Shown piece after piece: positions 25,166 to 36,699 of a DNA stretch of 64,000 nt. The stretch's first letter is position 1. The number at the start of each line of letters is the position of its first letter. Position numbers and translations under genes: made by a program. The notes under the pieces were generated by a model. That model searched no databases and was not told where the DNA came from. It saw nothing but the letters and a program-made list of their open reading frames with translations. Source of the DNA: Gigantopelta aegis (lineage: Eukaryota; Mollusca; Gastropoda; Neomphalida; Peltospiridae); the NCBI RefSeq assembly GCF_016097555.1, contig NC_054701.1, forward strand, positions 1,712,091 to 1,776,090. Direction: 5' to 3'.

Positions 25166-28100
25166 ACTCATCCCAGTATTCGAATCAAAGGTGCCGAGAA
25201 CAACTACACGCCAACTATTTGTTCCGATCCAGAATGCTCAACAAAGATACCACATATGCACTGCCCCTTTTGTGTGAAAACCGATTTCTACCAGGACCCT
25301 GTTATCTTGAAAGCCCACTATAGGGTGAAACATGTTGATAAGGGAATTGAGTTTGCAGGTAAGACATTATTGATTCACCTTCTGAATGCATTTGAGTCAG
25401 TTAATCTGTGGAAAAGCTACAATTTTCAGTTCCATTAAGTAGAACGTACTTGCTTGTACTATATAGAGGCTATTTCATGGGGTTTTTCGAATACGATTTT
25501 TATGTCAACGGATGGTGTGTGAAAACCATATTTTCACGAATTGCGAAGCAATGAGTGAAAATATGGTTTTCACACACCACTCATTGACATAAAAATCGTA
25601 TTCGGAAAAACACCATGAAATGGTCTATTTATTATATACATATTTCCTAATTTTTTACAATATCTTTCGCTTTTTGGTATTATCTTTCGCTTATCCTATC
25701 GAAAACACATAACGTCATGATATATTTCTTCCTATGGAACTTTGCCAGAAAATTTACTTTACCATAGACTTTTAAAAGAAATTTGATTAAAATTTATCTT
25801 TATTAACATTTATTTAACAATACTGCAGTGCAAACATACTTGACAAAGCGATCCTCTAAAAACTCCCACAAAAACAAAACGAGTCGAATGCCGTTAAATT
25901 CTTACACTTACACTTGATGACACTGCATTGTGTCATCATTATTTAGCTTCGTATTCAATTCGTTTCTGATATTTTATCATTATTGCACTTCGTGTCCCTT
26001 TTTTATAGGTACAGTTGTTTAAATTACATTTTTTATTTTTCAAATACGATCAGATGCATTGGTAATCATAAAATTTAAATACGAAGAACCGAGACAAAGG
26101 GAGATAACTTAATCATGCACTTTTACAAAAAAGTAAATACGACTTCTATATTTTCACTGTAGCTAAAATACTTTTCACCGGATGTGACTTTTATGGTTTC
26201 CGTAGATCTATATATTTCATTGCTATGTATGTAATAAATGTAAATATTGTGTTAACTTGGCTACTGTATTTATAATGTGTTTTTTGTGTGCAGCTCTAAA
26301 AATTCTGCGCTGTTGTGACCACTGCGACATTGTTGGAATTATCAAAGGGGAGAAGAAGTTCAAGGGAGCTCACTGGCACTGCTACAAGTGTCGGAATGGC
26401 TTTAACCGACGCGATGAGGCTTTAAAACACTACAGAACGCATTTCAGAAATCCTCAAACAACGTTTCAGATACAGATTGCTCAGGTAAATGCTTTTAATA
26501 TAGGAAACACAATGTACATCCTAAGAAACGGTTCTAAATAAATTTTAGATCTCGTCTTGAGGAAAGATCGAGGGGACTAATTAATTGTAAATCTCCTTTC
26601 CTTGAACTAATCTCAGGGAGTGATGGGGAGCGGAAGTGATATCTCACCTTAAACAGCGAGGTTTGATTTTAACCAGTGGTAGTTAACTGGTATATCAAAG
26701 AATATGGTATGTGCTTACTTGTCTTTGGGAAAATGCATATAACAGATATTTTTTGCCAAGAGGTAGAAGTAGCCTTCATAGTAAAAACTGTTTTCCTCAT
26801 CAGCAATTGTTACAACATGTTACTGGTAGCCTTAGTTTAAAACATGGTCAGGTGTCATTACAAATATCCTTTGTGTATGAAGTGTGAGGATGCATTAATA
26901 AATAAAGCTGTTGAATGAGAGAGCAGCAAGTGTAATCCATACTAATATTATATAGCATGATATAAATTGTTTAACTGGTGAGCACTTAACAGTACTTCAA
27001 GTCTTTATTGTAGCTGTATCTAACCATAGATGCAACATAAAATAAAAGGTTGATAATGAAGCAGTTGGTTATAGCTTTAAGTGTCATCTTTTCATCATTT
27101 TCCATGATAAGAATTTGTGATTTGGTTTCAGGATGTGACTCAGTCTGTTACGGATGATGTGGAGAACCATGACGCCACGACAAACATTCAGGATGAGGGG
27201 GTCATACACCCGGTACTCACCGAGGCTGCTTGCCTGGCGTCCCCAGATCAAGGTCAGTGTAAAGCAAATTCTGTAGTGACTTAGTTTCCACCGCTACCAT
27301 TAAAATAGTATATCATTGTTCTGTTGCATTCCCAGAGCTCACTCTGCCCATTGCTAAATTAGCTAATTGCCAGTTTTTATACAAAGTGGCTGAATTTTCA
27401 AACAAACATCTCACATATCTGAAAACTTGTTTCTGAAAACTTGCTCAAACAAATTTCTTTCCAGTGTGACCCCAGTAATTAAAATGTCCATGGCAAAAAA
27501 CATGTCATTGAAAAGAACCCTGAATATAGTCCATTGCCAAAAAGTGCTGTGGAAAATTACAAACTCCATGGTATTACCAGTTGCCGTGGACAATTGCAGG
27601 GATTGTTTCCTACAGGTCTGTTATCCTATAATACAAACTAAATGATAGATGACCAAGTGTGATTTGACTGGTTGTTGTTGTTGCAGTGTGTGGGGAGGAG
27701 TCCGAGTACAGTGACAAGGTGATGTCTGATGGGGGTTTCCAAGTGTCGATCGCGGCCAACGAGACGATCAACACGGCCGACGGCCAGACAATCATGATCA
27801 TCTCGGAGGAGCACCTGGAGACTGCGCGGCTCGACAGTCCACTGGATGTGCACATCGTCACGCAGAGCAAACACAGCAGCGGTGAGGAGGTGGGTAGTTT
27901 GAACACAGCGGCAGTGGGGAGGTGGGTAGTTCAAACACAGCGGCAGTGAGGAGGTGGTTAGTTCAAACACGGAAGGTGGGTATTAAACATGGCGGAGGTG
28001 GGTAGTTCAAGCACAGTGGAGGTGGGTAGTTCAAACAGCGGTGGTGGGTAGTCCAAACACAGCGGCAGTGGGGAGGTGGGTAGTCCAAACAGCGGTGGTG

Positions 28101-31100
28101 GGGAGGTGGGTAGTCCAAACACAGGGGAGGTGGGTAGTCCAAACACAGTGGCGGTGGGGATGTGGGCAGATAAATGTTGAAACACTGAGATGGGTTACAA
28201 CTTGACCAGCTGCAATACAGAGAGCTGCACTCATTGAGGCTCCACAGAATCGGTTTCTTCTGGCCATTTATACAGTAATACAACCAAAAAACTAAAATAT
28301 TGCCTAAAATGCTGGCTCAGGTTATATTGGACCTATTTAATTTTAAGGATAGCCTTGAAGTATTAACAAATTCCACAGAATTAAAGGTCTAGCCAACAAT
28401 ACATTTTTTTTTTTTAATTCAAGGTGTAAAATTTATGATAGTTTTAAATATTTAATAAATAAAAAAAGAAAACATGATTTTTTAAAATCTGCTATAAAAC
28501 TTAGATGAACAGTTGGTACACATTTTGATACAACTAATGAAAAGAATTCAATGTAGACCTAAATTAAAAAATTTGACCATCACCATTGGAATAGTAACAC
28601 CTATTTATCACCTTTGATTTTGTTGAATCCAGACAGAAATCATCCTGTATTATATCATATACAATTGTCACCAAATTGACGTCAGTCAGTATGTATTACT
28701 ACTCAGTACAGTTGTCTTTATCATAATGTGTGGACCATCTCTTCGTAACGTTAATTTGTGGTTACTTGGTGTGTTCCTGTTTTCAGGAGAAAGATGACAA
28801 GATCTGTGGTAAGAAGTATGAAGTGCTTGAAGATCATTGCAGTAAACTGGAAAAGGACAATGCTGCTTTACTGGCAGAAGTTGAGAGGCTCAAACTTCAG
28901 GTACGGAATTGTGTGTGGTTGGTAGTGGGGCTAAGGAATTGTGTGGGGTTGGTAGTGGGGATAAGGAATTGTGGGGTTGGTAGTGGGGATAAGGAATTGT
29001 GTGGGGTTGGTAGTGGGGGTAAGGAATTGTGGGGTTGGTAGTGGGGCTAAGGAATTGTGTGGAGTTGGTAGTGGGGATAAGGAATTGTGGGGTTGGTAGT
29101 GGGGCTAAGGAATTGTGTGGGGTTGGTAGTGGGGATAAGGAATTGTGGGTTGGTAGTGGGGATAAGGAATTGTGGGGTTGGTAGTGGGGATAAGGAATTG
29201 TGGGGTTGGTAGTGGGGATAAGGAATTGTGTGGGGTTGGTAGTGGGGATAAGGAATTGTGTGGGGTGGGGCTAAGGAATTGTGTGTGGTTGGTAGTGGGG
29301 CTAAGGAATTGTGTGGGGTTGGTAGTGGGGATAAGGAATTGTGGGGTTGGTAGTGGGGATAAGGAATTGTGGGGTTGGTAGTGGGGATAAGGAATTGTGT
29401 GGGGTTGGTAGTGGGGGTAAGGAATTGTGGGGTTGGTAGTGGGGATAAGGAATTGTGTGGGGTTGGTAGTGGGGGTAAGGAATTGTGTGGGGTTGGTAGT
29501 GGGGGTAAGGAATTGTGTGTGGTTGGTAGTGGGGGTAAGGAATTGTGTGTGGTTGGTAGTGGGGTAAGGAATTGTGGGGATAAGGAATTGTGTGGGGTTG
29601 GTAGTGGGGTTAAGGAATTGTGTGTGGTTGGTAGTGGGGCTAAGGAATTGTGTGGGGTTGGTAGTGGGGATAAGGAATTGTGTGGGGTTGGTAGTGGGGA
29701 TAAGGAATTGTGTGGTTGGTAGTGGGGATAAGGAATTGTGTGGGGTTGGTAGTGGGGATAAGGAATTGTGTGGGGTTGGTAGTGGGGGTAAGGAATTGTG
29801 TGGGGTTGGTAGTGGGGATAAGGAATTGTGTGGGGTTGGTAGTGGGGATAAGGAATTGTGTGGGGTTGGTAGTGGGGATAAGGAATTGTGTGTGGCTAAG
29901 GAATTGTGTGTGGCTAAGGAATTGTGTGGGGTTGGTAGTGGGGCTAAGGAATTGTGTGTGGTTGGTAGTGGGGATAAGGAATTGTGTGTGGTTGGTAGTG
30001 GGGCTAAGGAATTGTGTGGGGTTGGTAGTGGGGGTAAGGAATTGTGTGTGGTTGGTAGTGGGGATAAGGAATTGTGTGGGGTTGGTAGTGGGGATAAGGA
30101 ATTGTGTGGGGTGGGGCTAAGGAATTGTGTGTGGTTGGTAGTGGGGATAAGGAATTGTGTGTGGTTGGTAGTGGTAGTGTGGGGTTGGTAGTGGGGATAA
30201 GGAATTGTGTGGGGTTGGTAGTGGGGCTAAGGAATTGTGTGGGGTTGGTAGTGGGGCTAAGGAATTGTGTGGGGTTGGTAGTGGGGATAAGGAATTGTGT
30301 GGGGTTGGTAGTGGGGGTAAGGAATTGTGTGGGGTTGGTAGTGGGGCTAAGGAATTGTGGGGTTGGTAGTGGGGGTAAGGAATTGTGTGGGGTTGGTAGT
30401 GGGGCTAAGGAATTGTGTGGTAGTGAGGGTAAGGAATTGGTAGTGGGGGTAAGGAATTGTGTGGGGTTGGTAGTGGGGGTAAGGAATTGTGTGGGGTTGG
30501 TAGTGGGGGTAAGGAATTGTGTGGGGTTGGTAGTGGGGGTAAGGAATTGTGTGGGGCTAAGGAATTGTGTGTGGTTGGTAGTGGGGCTAAGGAATTGTGG
30601 GGGTTTGGTAGTGGGGGTAAGGAATTGTGTGGGGTTGGTAGTGGGGCTAAGGAATTGTGGGGTTGGTTGCGGGGGTAAGGAATTTGTGGGGTTGGTAGTG
30701 AGGGTAAGGAATTGTGGGGTTGGTAGTGGGGGTAAGGAATTGTGTGGGGTTGGTAGTGGGGGTAAGGAATTGTGTGGGGTTGGTAGTGGGGGTACGGAAT
30801 TGTGGGGTTGGTAGTGGGGGTACGGAATTGTGTGGGGTTGGTAGTGGGGGTAAGGAATTGTGTGGGGTTGGTAGTGGGGGTACGGAATTGTGTGGGGTTG
30901 ATAACGGAGGGGTGTTGGGGTATGGGATTTTAGATTAATAAAAATCAAAACCTAAACTTCACATAAAAAAATCTCTTGGAATTGCATTAAAATTAGAATT
31001 AGCAATTTATAACTATAATTATATTTTACAGCTGGCATTATTTTTATATTAATAGATAATATTTACCATAAACATATCAACTTTTTATCTATTTGTTTTT

Positions 31101-31812
31101 GTTTACACATTGATCATCAGCTATTGGATGCCAATTATTTGATAATTAGAAACAAATATACAATTTCTGGAATTGTTTTTCTTTCTTGCCCCAACAGTCC
31201 CAGATCCTGTGTGCTGAGATCAACAGTTACAAGAAGCGCGAGTCCGAGCTACTGCAGCAGCTGAGCGCCAACTCGTCAGTGAACCTGCAGAGTCTGATCA
31301 GCGAACTGGAAACACAGCACCGCGAGTTGATCCAGGCACAGCTCGGTCAGCTGAGAACTGCGTACATTACGCAGCTCGCACACGGCGGACCACAGTCCAC
31401 TAAAGTTCTTCAAGTTGGCTTCTCAGCAAACACAGAAATACAGCCCGAACAAGGGGTGACCATTCTGAAAGAGGAAGACCTGACACACAACGAGGTGGAG
31501 AGTGCGGGTGAAAGGAATGTGGTGGATAACGGTAATGCCGGTAACTACAGTGGGAGCGGGATTACAGAGGAGGAAATGGTCGTGTCAACGTCGTCGCAGG
31601 ACGACCAGATAAATGTTTCCATGGTGATGGCATCTCCACTGGTGATGTGCGTGGAGGAGGGAAGTAACTGTTCCCCGTCTATCAAGCATGAACAGGTTGA
31701 TCTGGACCAAGACTCTGATTTAAACAGATCCGGGGTGGGGACCAGTGGGCAGCTCAGTGAAAACAACCCCCTGTCATCGGAACCAAAGGCGAAAAGAAAA
31801 TGTAAAAGATAG
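25166..31812 (+). CDS. C2H2 zinc-finger and coiled-coil protein, family not named
   Basis: Exons 25166-25358, 26294-26484, 27132-27252, 27687-27889, 28787-28900 and 31198-31812 join in phase, ending in TAG at 31810 (about 479 residues, or 486 with the tentative first exon). Order of parts: a zinc finger CPFC...HYRVKH (C-x2-C-x14-H-x4-H); a Cys/His-rich CCDHC segment; a canonical finger CYKC...HYRTH (C-x2-C-x12-H-x3-H); an acidic, Ser/Thr-rich stretch including ADGQTIMIISEEH; a leucine-rich coiled coil over exon 5 and the start of exon 6 (LEKDNAALLAEVERLKLQ); an acidic tail; and a basic end KAKRKCKR that could be a nuclear signal. A nuclear DNA-binding factor that dimerises is likely by inference. 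I do not recognise a named orthologue. The exon 4 donor could also be nine bases upstream, in frame. Arrays start at the exon 4 and exon 5 donors. Confidence 0.85.
25469..25626. mobile_element. Foldback element with about 65-bp arms
   Basis: Left arm GGCTATTTCATGGGGTTTTT, then CGAATACGATTTTTATGTCA and GTGTGTGAAAACCATATTTT, is inverted at 25556-25626 after a short loop. The outer TATATAGAGGCTATT resembles the TATATAGAGGTTATT end of the foldback near 15.6 kb, so they may be one family. Confidence 0.8.
26660..26900 (+). mobile_element. Old, degraded SINE copy
   Basis: ACTGGTATATCAAAGAATAT, GGTATGTGCTTACTTGTC and GCATATAACAGAT follow the order of the SINE central domain but are strongly diverged, and the ends are unclear. 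Confidence 0.5.
27881..28165 (+). repeat. Minisatellite grown from the zinc-finger exon 4 donor
   Basis: The exon end CAAACACAGCAGCGGTGAG|GAG then GTGGGTAGTT is repeated about nine times in variants such as CACAGCGGCAGTGGGGAGGT and GGGTAGTTCAAACA, at about 24-37-bp spacing. The first unit overlaps the last coding bases and the real donor at 27890. Confidence 0.85.
28901..30935 (+). repeat. 30-bp G-rich minisatellite starting at the exon 5 donor, about 67 copies
   Basis: The array begins exactly at the donor GTACGG of exon 5. The unit is GGTAAGGAATTGTGTGGGGT plus TGGTAGTGGG, with 28-bp and other variants. Nearly every unit holds a donor-like GTAAGG and runs of four G. It fills about 90 percent of the intron up to the AT-rich end before exon 6. 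Confidence 0.95.
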
Positions 31813-32094
31813 CATTGGTGTTATGGCAAATCTAGCTCTGCCAAATTCATCAAATCCGAATTTTAAAAACAATGGCGAATTTCGTTTTAGCAAACAGATT
31901 TCATGTAATAACTGGAGTTTTTTAAGTTTAATAGATAATTTGTTTCAATTTTCTGCTCATTCAGTTAGCCGTATATTTTAATTATAATTGAGAATTTTAC
32001 AAATGAGTAATTGTATCTGAAACAAAAGGACTGGAAACTGAATGGTAGATGAAGACAAACATTAGACTGCAGTTATTATTTATATAGTTGAACA

Positions 32095-34000
32095 AAATGC
32101 ACAGATGCACAGCCACAGTAGTACCAGTGTGTCACTGTGACAACATCTGTTGGTCAGATGCACAGCCACGGTAGTACCAGTGTGTCGCTGTGACAACATC
32201 TGTTGGTCAGATGCACAGCCACGGTAGTACCAGTGTGTCGCTGTGACAACACCTGTTGGTCACATGCACAGCCGCGGTAGTACCAGTGTGTCGCTGTGAC
32301 AACACCTATTGGTCAGATGCACAGCCACGGTAGTACAAATGTCTTACTGTAACAACACCTGTTGGTCAGATTTACAGCCACGGTTGTAACAGTGTGTCGC
32401 TGTGACCTGTTGGTCAGATGCACAACCACGGTAGTACCAGTGTGTCGCTGTAACAACACCTGTTGGTCAGATTCACAGCCACGGTTGTACCAGTGTGTCA
32501 CTGAACTCTTGGTCAGATGCACAACCACGGTACTACCAGTGTGTCGCTGTGACCTGTTGGTCAGATGCACAACTACGGTAGTACCAGTGTGTCGCTGTAA
32601 CAACACCTGTTGGTCAGATGCACAGCCACGGTAGTACCAGTGTGTCACTGTGACCTGTTGGTCAGATGCACAACCACGGTAGTACCAGTGTGTCGCTGTG
32701 ACAACACCTGTTGGTCACATGCACAGCCACGGTAGTACCAGTGTGTTGCTGTGACAACACCTATTGGTCAGATGCACAGCCACGGTAGTACAAATGTCTT
32801 ACTGTAACAAGACCTGTTGGTCAGATTTACAGCCACGGTTGTACCAGTGTGTTGCTGTGACCTGTTGGTCAGATGCACAACCACGGTAGTACCAGTGTGT
32901 CGCTGTAACAACACCTGTTGGTCAGATTCACAGCCACGGTAGTACCAGTGTGTCACTGAACTCTTGGTCAGATGCACAGCCACGGTACTACCAGTGTGTC
33001 GCTGTGACCTGTTGGTCAGATGCACAACTACGGTAGTACCAGTGTGTTGCTGTAACAACACCTGTTGGTCAGATGCACAGCCACGGTAGTACCAGTGTGT
33101 CGATGTAACAACACCTGTTGGTCAGATGCACAGCCACGGTAGTACCAGTGTGTCGCTGTGACCTGTTGGTCAGATGCACAGCCACGGTAGTACCAGTGTG
33201 TCGCTGTGACCTGTTGGTCAGATGCACAGCCACGGTAGTACCAGTGTGTCGATGTAACAACACCTGTTGTTCAGATGCACAGCCACAGTAGTACCAGTGT
33301 GTTGCTGTGACCTGTTGGTCAGATGCACAGCCATGGTAGTACCAGTGTGTCGCTGTGACCTGTTGGTCAGATGCACAGCCACGGTAGTACCAGTGTGTCG
33401 ATGTAACAACACCTGTTGGTCAGATTCACAGCCACGGTAGTACCAGTGTGTCGCTGTAACAACACCTGTTGGTCAGATTCACAGCCACGGTAGTACCAGT
33501 GTGTCACTGAACTCTTGGTCAGATGCACAGCCACGGTACTACCAGTGTGTCGCTGTGACCTGTTGGTCAGATGCACAACTACGGTAGTACCAGTGTGTTG
33601 CTGTAACAACACCTGTTGGTCAGATGCACAGCCACGGTAGTACCAGTGTGTCGATGTAACAACACCTGTTGGTCAGATGCACAGCCACGGTAGTACCAGT
33701 GTGTCGCTGTGACCTGTTGGTCAGATTCACAGCCACGGTAGTACCAGTGTGTCGATGTAACAACACCTGTTGTTCAGATGCACAGCCACAGTAGTACCAG
33801 TGTGTCGCTGTGACCTGTTGGTCAGATGCACAGCCACGGTAGTACCAGTGTGTCGCTGTGACCTGTTGGTCAGATGCACAGCCATGGTAGTACCAGTGTG
33901 TCGCTGTGACCTGTTGGTCAGATGCACAGCCACGGTAGTACCAGTGTGTCGCTGTGACCTGTTGGTCAGATTCACAGCCACAGTAGTACCAGTGTAGTAC
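32095..34000 (+). repeat. Composite 48/57-bp minisatellite downstream of the zinc-finger gene
   Basis: CAGCCACGGTAGTACCAGTG, then TGTCGCTGT, is followed either by GACCTGTTGGTCAGATGCA or by AACAACACCTGTTGGTCAG, so long and short units mix. About 35 copies; blocks near 32.4-32.7 and 32.85-33.1 kb recur as larger units. Confidence 0.93.
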
Positions 34001-34332
34001 CAGAATATTTTGTCAACATGATGATACATCTTATATTTTATTGTTTTTCTTGTCTACATAGTTCACTTCTCTAGTTCGTTAGTTCCTAATGCAGTTTGAT
34101 GCTTTGATTGTCCTCACTGCATTCCTGGTTAATGCTGAAACCTCTCAACTGATGCCTGTCCATGTGAGAGCACAAGCACTGTGCTGGTGAGGAACATAGT
34201 GGAAGGTGTCCACTGTCATGCTGTATGGAGTGAAAGATGAAAATAGGAACTTGTTTGCTTTCATAATTTCATCGAGTGCTGCGCAAAGAGGTTCAGTATT
34301 TCGTCTCCATCCGATTCCTTGGCTTTTCCACT

Positions 34333-34629
34333 TTACACAAGTAACCAGTACATACTCCTGAAATGGGATTTAGCACCACTTGGGATTTTTGCCATTTTCC
34401 CGGGGTCACGGCAATCGGTATTTCTAACCATGGAGTACTGGAGAGGGCTTATGTTCTGCAGCTTCTCCACTATTTTAATCAGCATTTCTTTGCACTCCAT
34501 GCTAAACTCCATGGCTTGTTTCTCTAAGCTTTTCTTCTTGTTGGAGAGTTCCTTGAGTATTCTCTCTGCAAAGAATCCAGTGTCAATTTTCCAATTTACA
34601 CTTGGTTGATCCATCGATATTTGAAGCAT
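34333..34629 (-). pseudogene. Possible hAT-like transposase fragment
   Basis: A 98-residue frame contains LQNISPLQYSMVRNTDC and RDPGKMA, resembling a conserved stretch of SCAND3/ZNF862-like hAT-derived proteins (C/SPLxYxxVRxxxCxDP). It begins near 34629 and has no neighbouring exon or intact domain. The comparison is from memory. Confidence 0.4.
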
Positions 34630-35602
34630 ATCTCTAATTGTTATACCTTTTTATGCATCCCATGATGCTCTCCATCATCTGTGGCCTTAGCATGACCAAG
34701 AAGGTCACTAGTGTAGTATCGTGAAATGATCATCTCCTTGTCATCCCAGAACGAATCAACTTATCCACCTGCTTTAACTGTGTGCTTGTTGAGGCTTTCG
34801 CCAAATAGATAATAGATAATGGTTCCTTTAACTTAAATATAATTTAACACTACAAATTAACAACATAGCTTTTATAATGAAGGTTTTCATGACAACCTCC
34901 CATCGCCTCTTCTCATATAGGTCTAAATTATTAATATTTCATCACTTATTTTCATGTTTTCAGTACATTTTTAAATATCTAGTAGGTAGGGCCTGTTGAC
35001 CTTGCTATGCTTGTTGCCTGTTGTTAGCAATCTTGCTTGGACAGAAATAATTGTCTTAATATTTCATGGAGAAAATGTGTTATGGTAGAATGCATTGAAT
35101 TTTTTTTTTTCCACCTTAAATGTTCTAGTCACTAAACTATGTTTTATTACAAATACATGTGCGTGGATACAGGGATCAGCCTGTATGATTATGAGTGATG
35201 TGAACAACATGCCGAGGTGTGAAATTATACGACTGGTTGTTCAACGGCAGCAGAATAGGCTTGGCTTGTTATGTAGCTGGGTTGTTTTTGTGCAGAACAG
35301 TCGGTGACAGTGTATTTATTGTGTGTAACACAAGAACTGTCACATCATTGTACTCGAAGCATGTTCAAGTAATGTTCGAGTATTTCACGTAACAGAGAAT
35401 TATGGTTTATTGAGCGTAGTAAATTTAACATTCCAGGTATTGGCTTCATTACTGATCAGGGCATTACACAAATTACATTCAAACTGAATTAAAAATTGTA
35501 AGACTTGCCAACCCGAGAAGTAATTGATAATTTGTCAAGAATGTGTTGTATTGAAATAATGACTGCAGATACAGTGTATTTATCTAACTGACGTCTACTA
35601 AG
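34630..35602. other. Intergenic, no clear feature
   Basis: AT-rich; may include more of the transposase relic to about 34800. No coding frame or array is visible. Confidence 0.35.
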
Positions 35603-35926
35603 CAGTGTTCGAGATTAACAGTATCCCAAATATCACGGGGATACCAGAATTTATTTCTGGATACCAGACTTCAAGAACCCAGTATCCCACCGGGATACCA
35701 TATAATGTAGTTTTTTGGGTTTTTTTTTAATCCTGCGTTTTTATTTTTCGCTGAAATAATGAAAGTCGTTATTTACTGGTGAAGTTAAATAACAGTGTCG
35801 TCCAAGTTTGTTACGATGTTTATGAATTTCATTTAAGTGGGATACTAAATTCTCAGGTGGGATATCAGAGTTTGAAATGTTAGTATCCAACTGGGATACT
35901 GCCCAAAATGTTAATCTCGAACACTG
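35603..35926. mobile_element. Non-autonomous hAT MITE, 324 bp
   Basis: Ends CAGTGTTCGAGATTAACA (left) and TGTTAATCTCGAACACTG (right) are inverted repeats. Flanks CTACTAAG (left) and TTACTAAG (right, one base further out) look like a slightly drifted 8-bp target duplication. Inside are GTATCCCACCGGGATACC and other GGGATAC palindromes. Confidence 0.8.
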
Positions 35927-36699
35927 GTTACTAAGACTATATATAGTACACAGCTGTGTGATTTAACACCTTTTGAAATCATATTTTGCTGGAGTGTTAC
36001 TGACTTTATACTGGTCAGTCAAAATTCACTTTGCTTCTTGTAAAAATTAAATGAAATGAAACTGTTTTTTGGTGTATTTAATGACATTAAAGATGTACAG
36101 ATGAGTGAGCTGAACCCGTGAATCATGGTTTACAAACATAACTCCAGCAACATTCTTGTTAGTGTTTATAAATCAATGTGGTGATAATAAAATTATTTAT
36201 AAACTGCTTGATGGTTTTTTTGTTAACGTAAAATGTACAATACGGATTATATTTAATTAATTTTGAAACAAAATATACTGTTGATTAATGTGCAAGGAAC
36301 ATTTTGTTTTTAAAATCTTGATTAGCGATACTTCTAGTCAATTGAAAATTGATTAGCAACTACTGTTTAATGTTTTTAAATTGTGTAGGATATCTGAAAC
36401 ATGCATAGTGATTCGCGACATGATACTGAACAAATTGTTTCTTGTTATGTAGTTGATTGACCCCATACTTTGCTGTGGTTGATATTTTGCTGTAGTTAAT
36501 TCCCTTTTATATCCTGCTCTCAGTTCAGTTTGTGCTTCCATTAAGTTAAAGATTCAGTCATGTTCTTATAATACCAGTCTTCACCATGAGAAGGATCAAG
36601 GCAAGTTGAAAATGGTGCTAGGCGAGAAATCGTATGATGTTTCAAATGAAATGTATCATTTTACATCAAGGCAGTCGATTTCCTGCTCACGTGAAACCA
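35927..36699. other. Intergenic, no clear feature
   Basis: AT-rich spacer to the left of the large satellite. Nothing recognisable. Confidence 0.4.

Noticed and set aside
27879-27889. Use of the GTGAGG at 27881 as the exon 4 donor instead of GTGGGT at 27890
   Set aside because: Both keep the frame; I kept the longer exon because the array units repeat through GAG|GTGGGT, but cannot decide from sequence.
30004-30948. 314-residue minus-strand Pro/Thr-rich frame and several plus-strand Gly/Val frames
   Set aside because: Product of the 30-bp array only; same region reads open in many frames on both strands.
31105-31150. SINE tail fragment (CATCAGCTATTGGATG)
   Set aside because: Only about 20 bp match the tail complement; too short to call.
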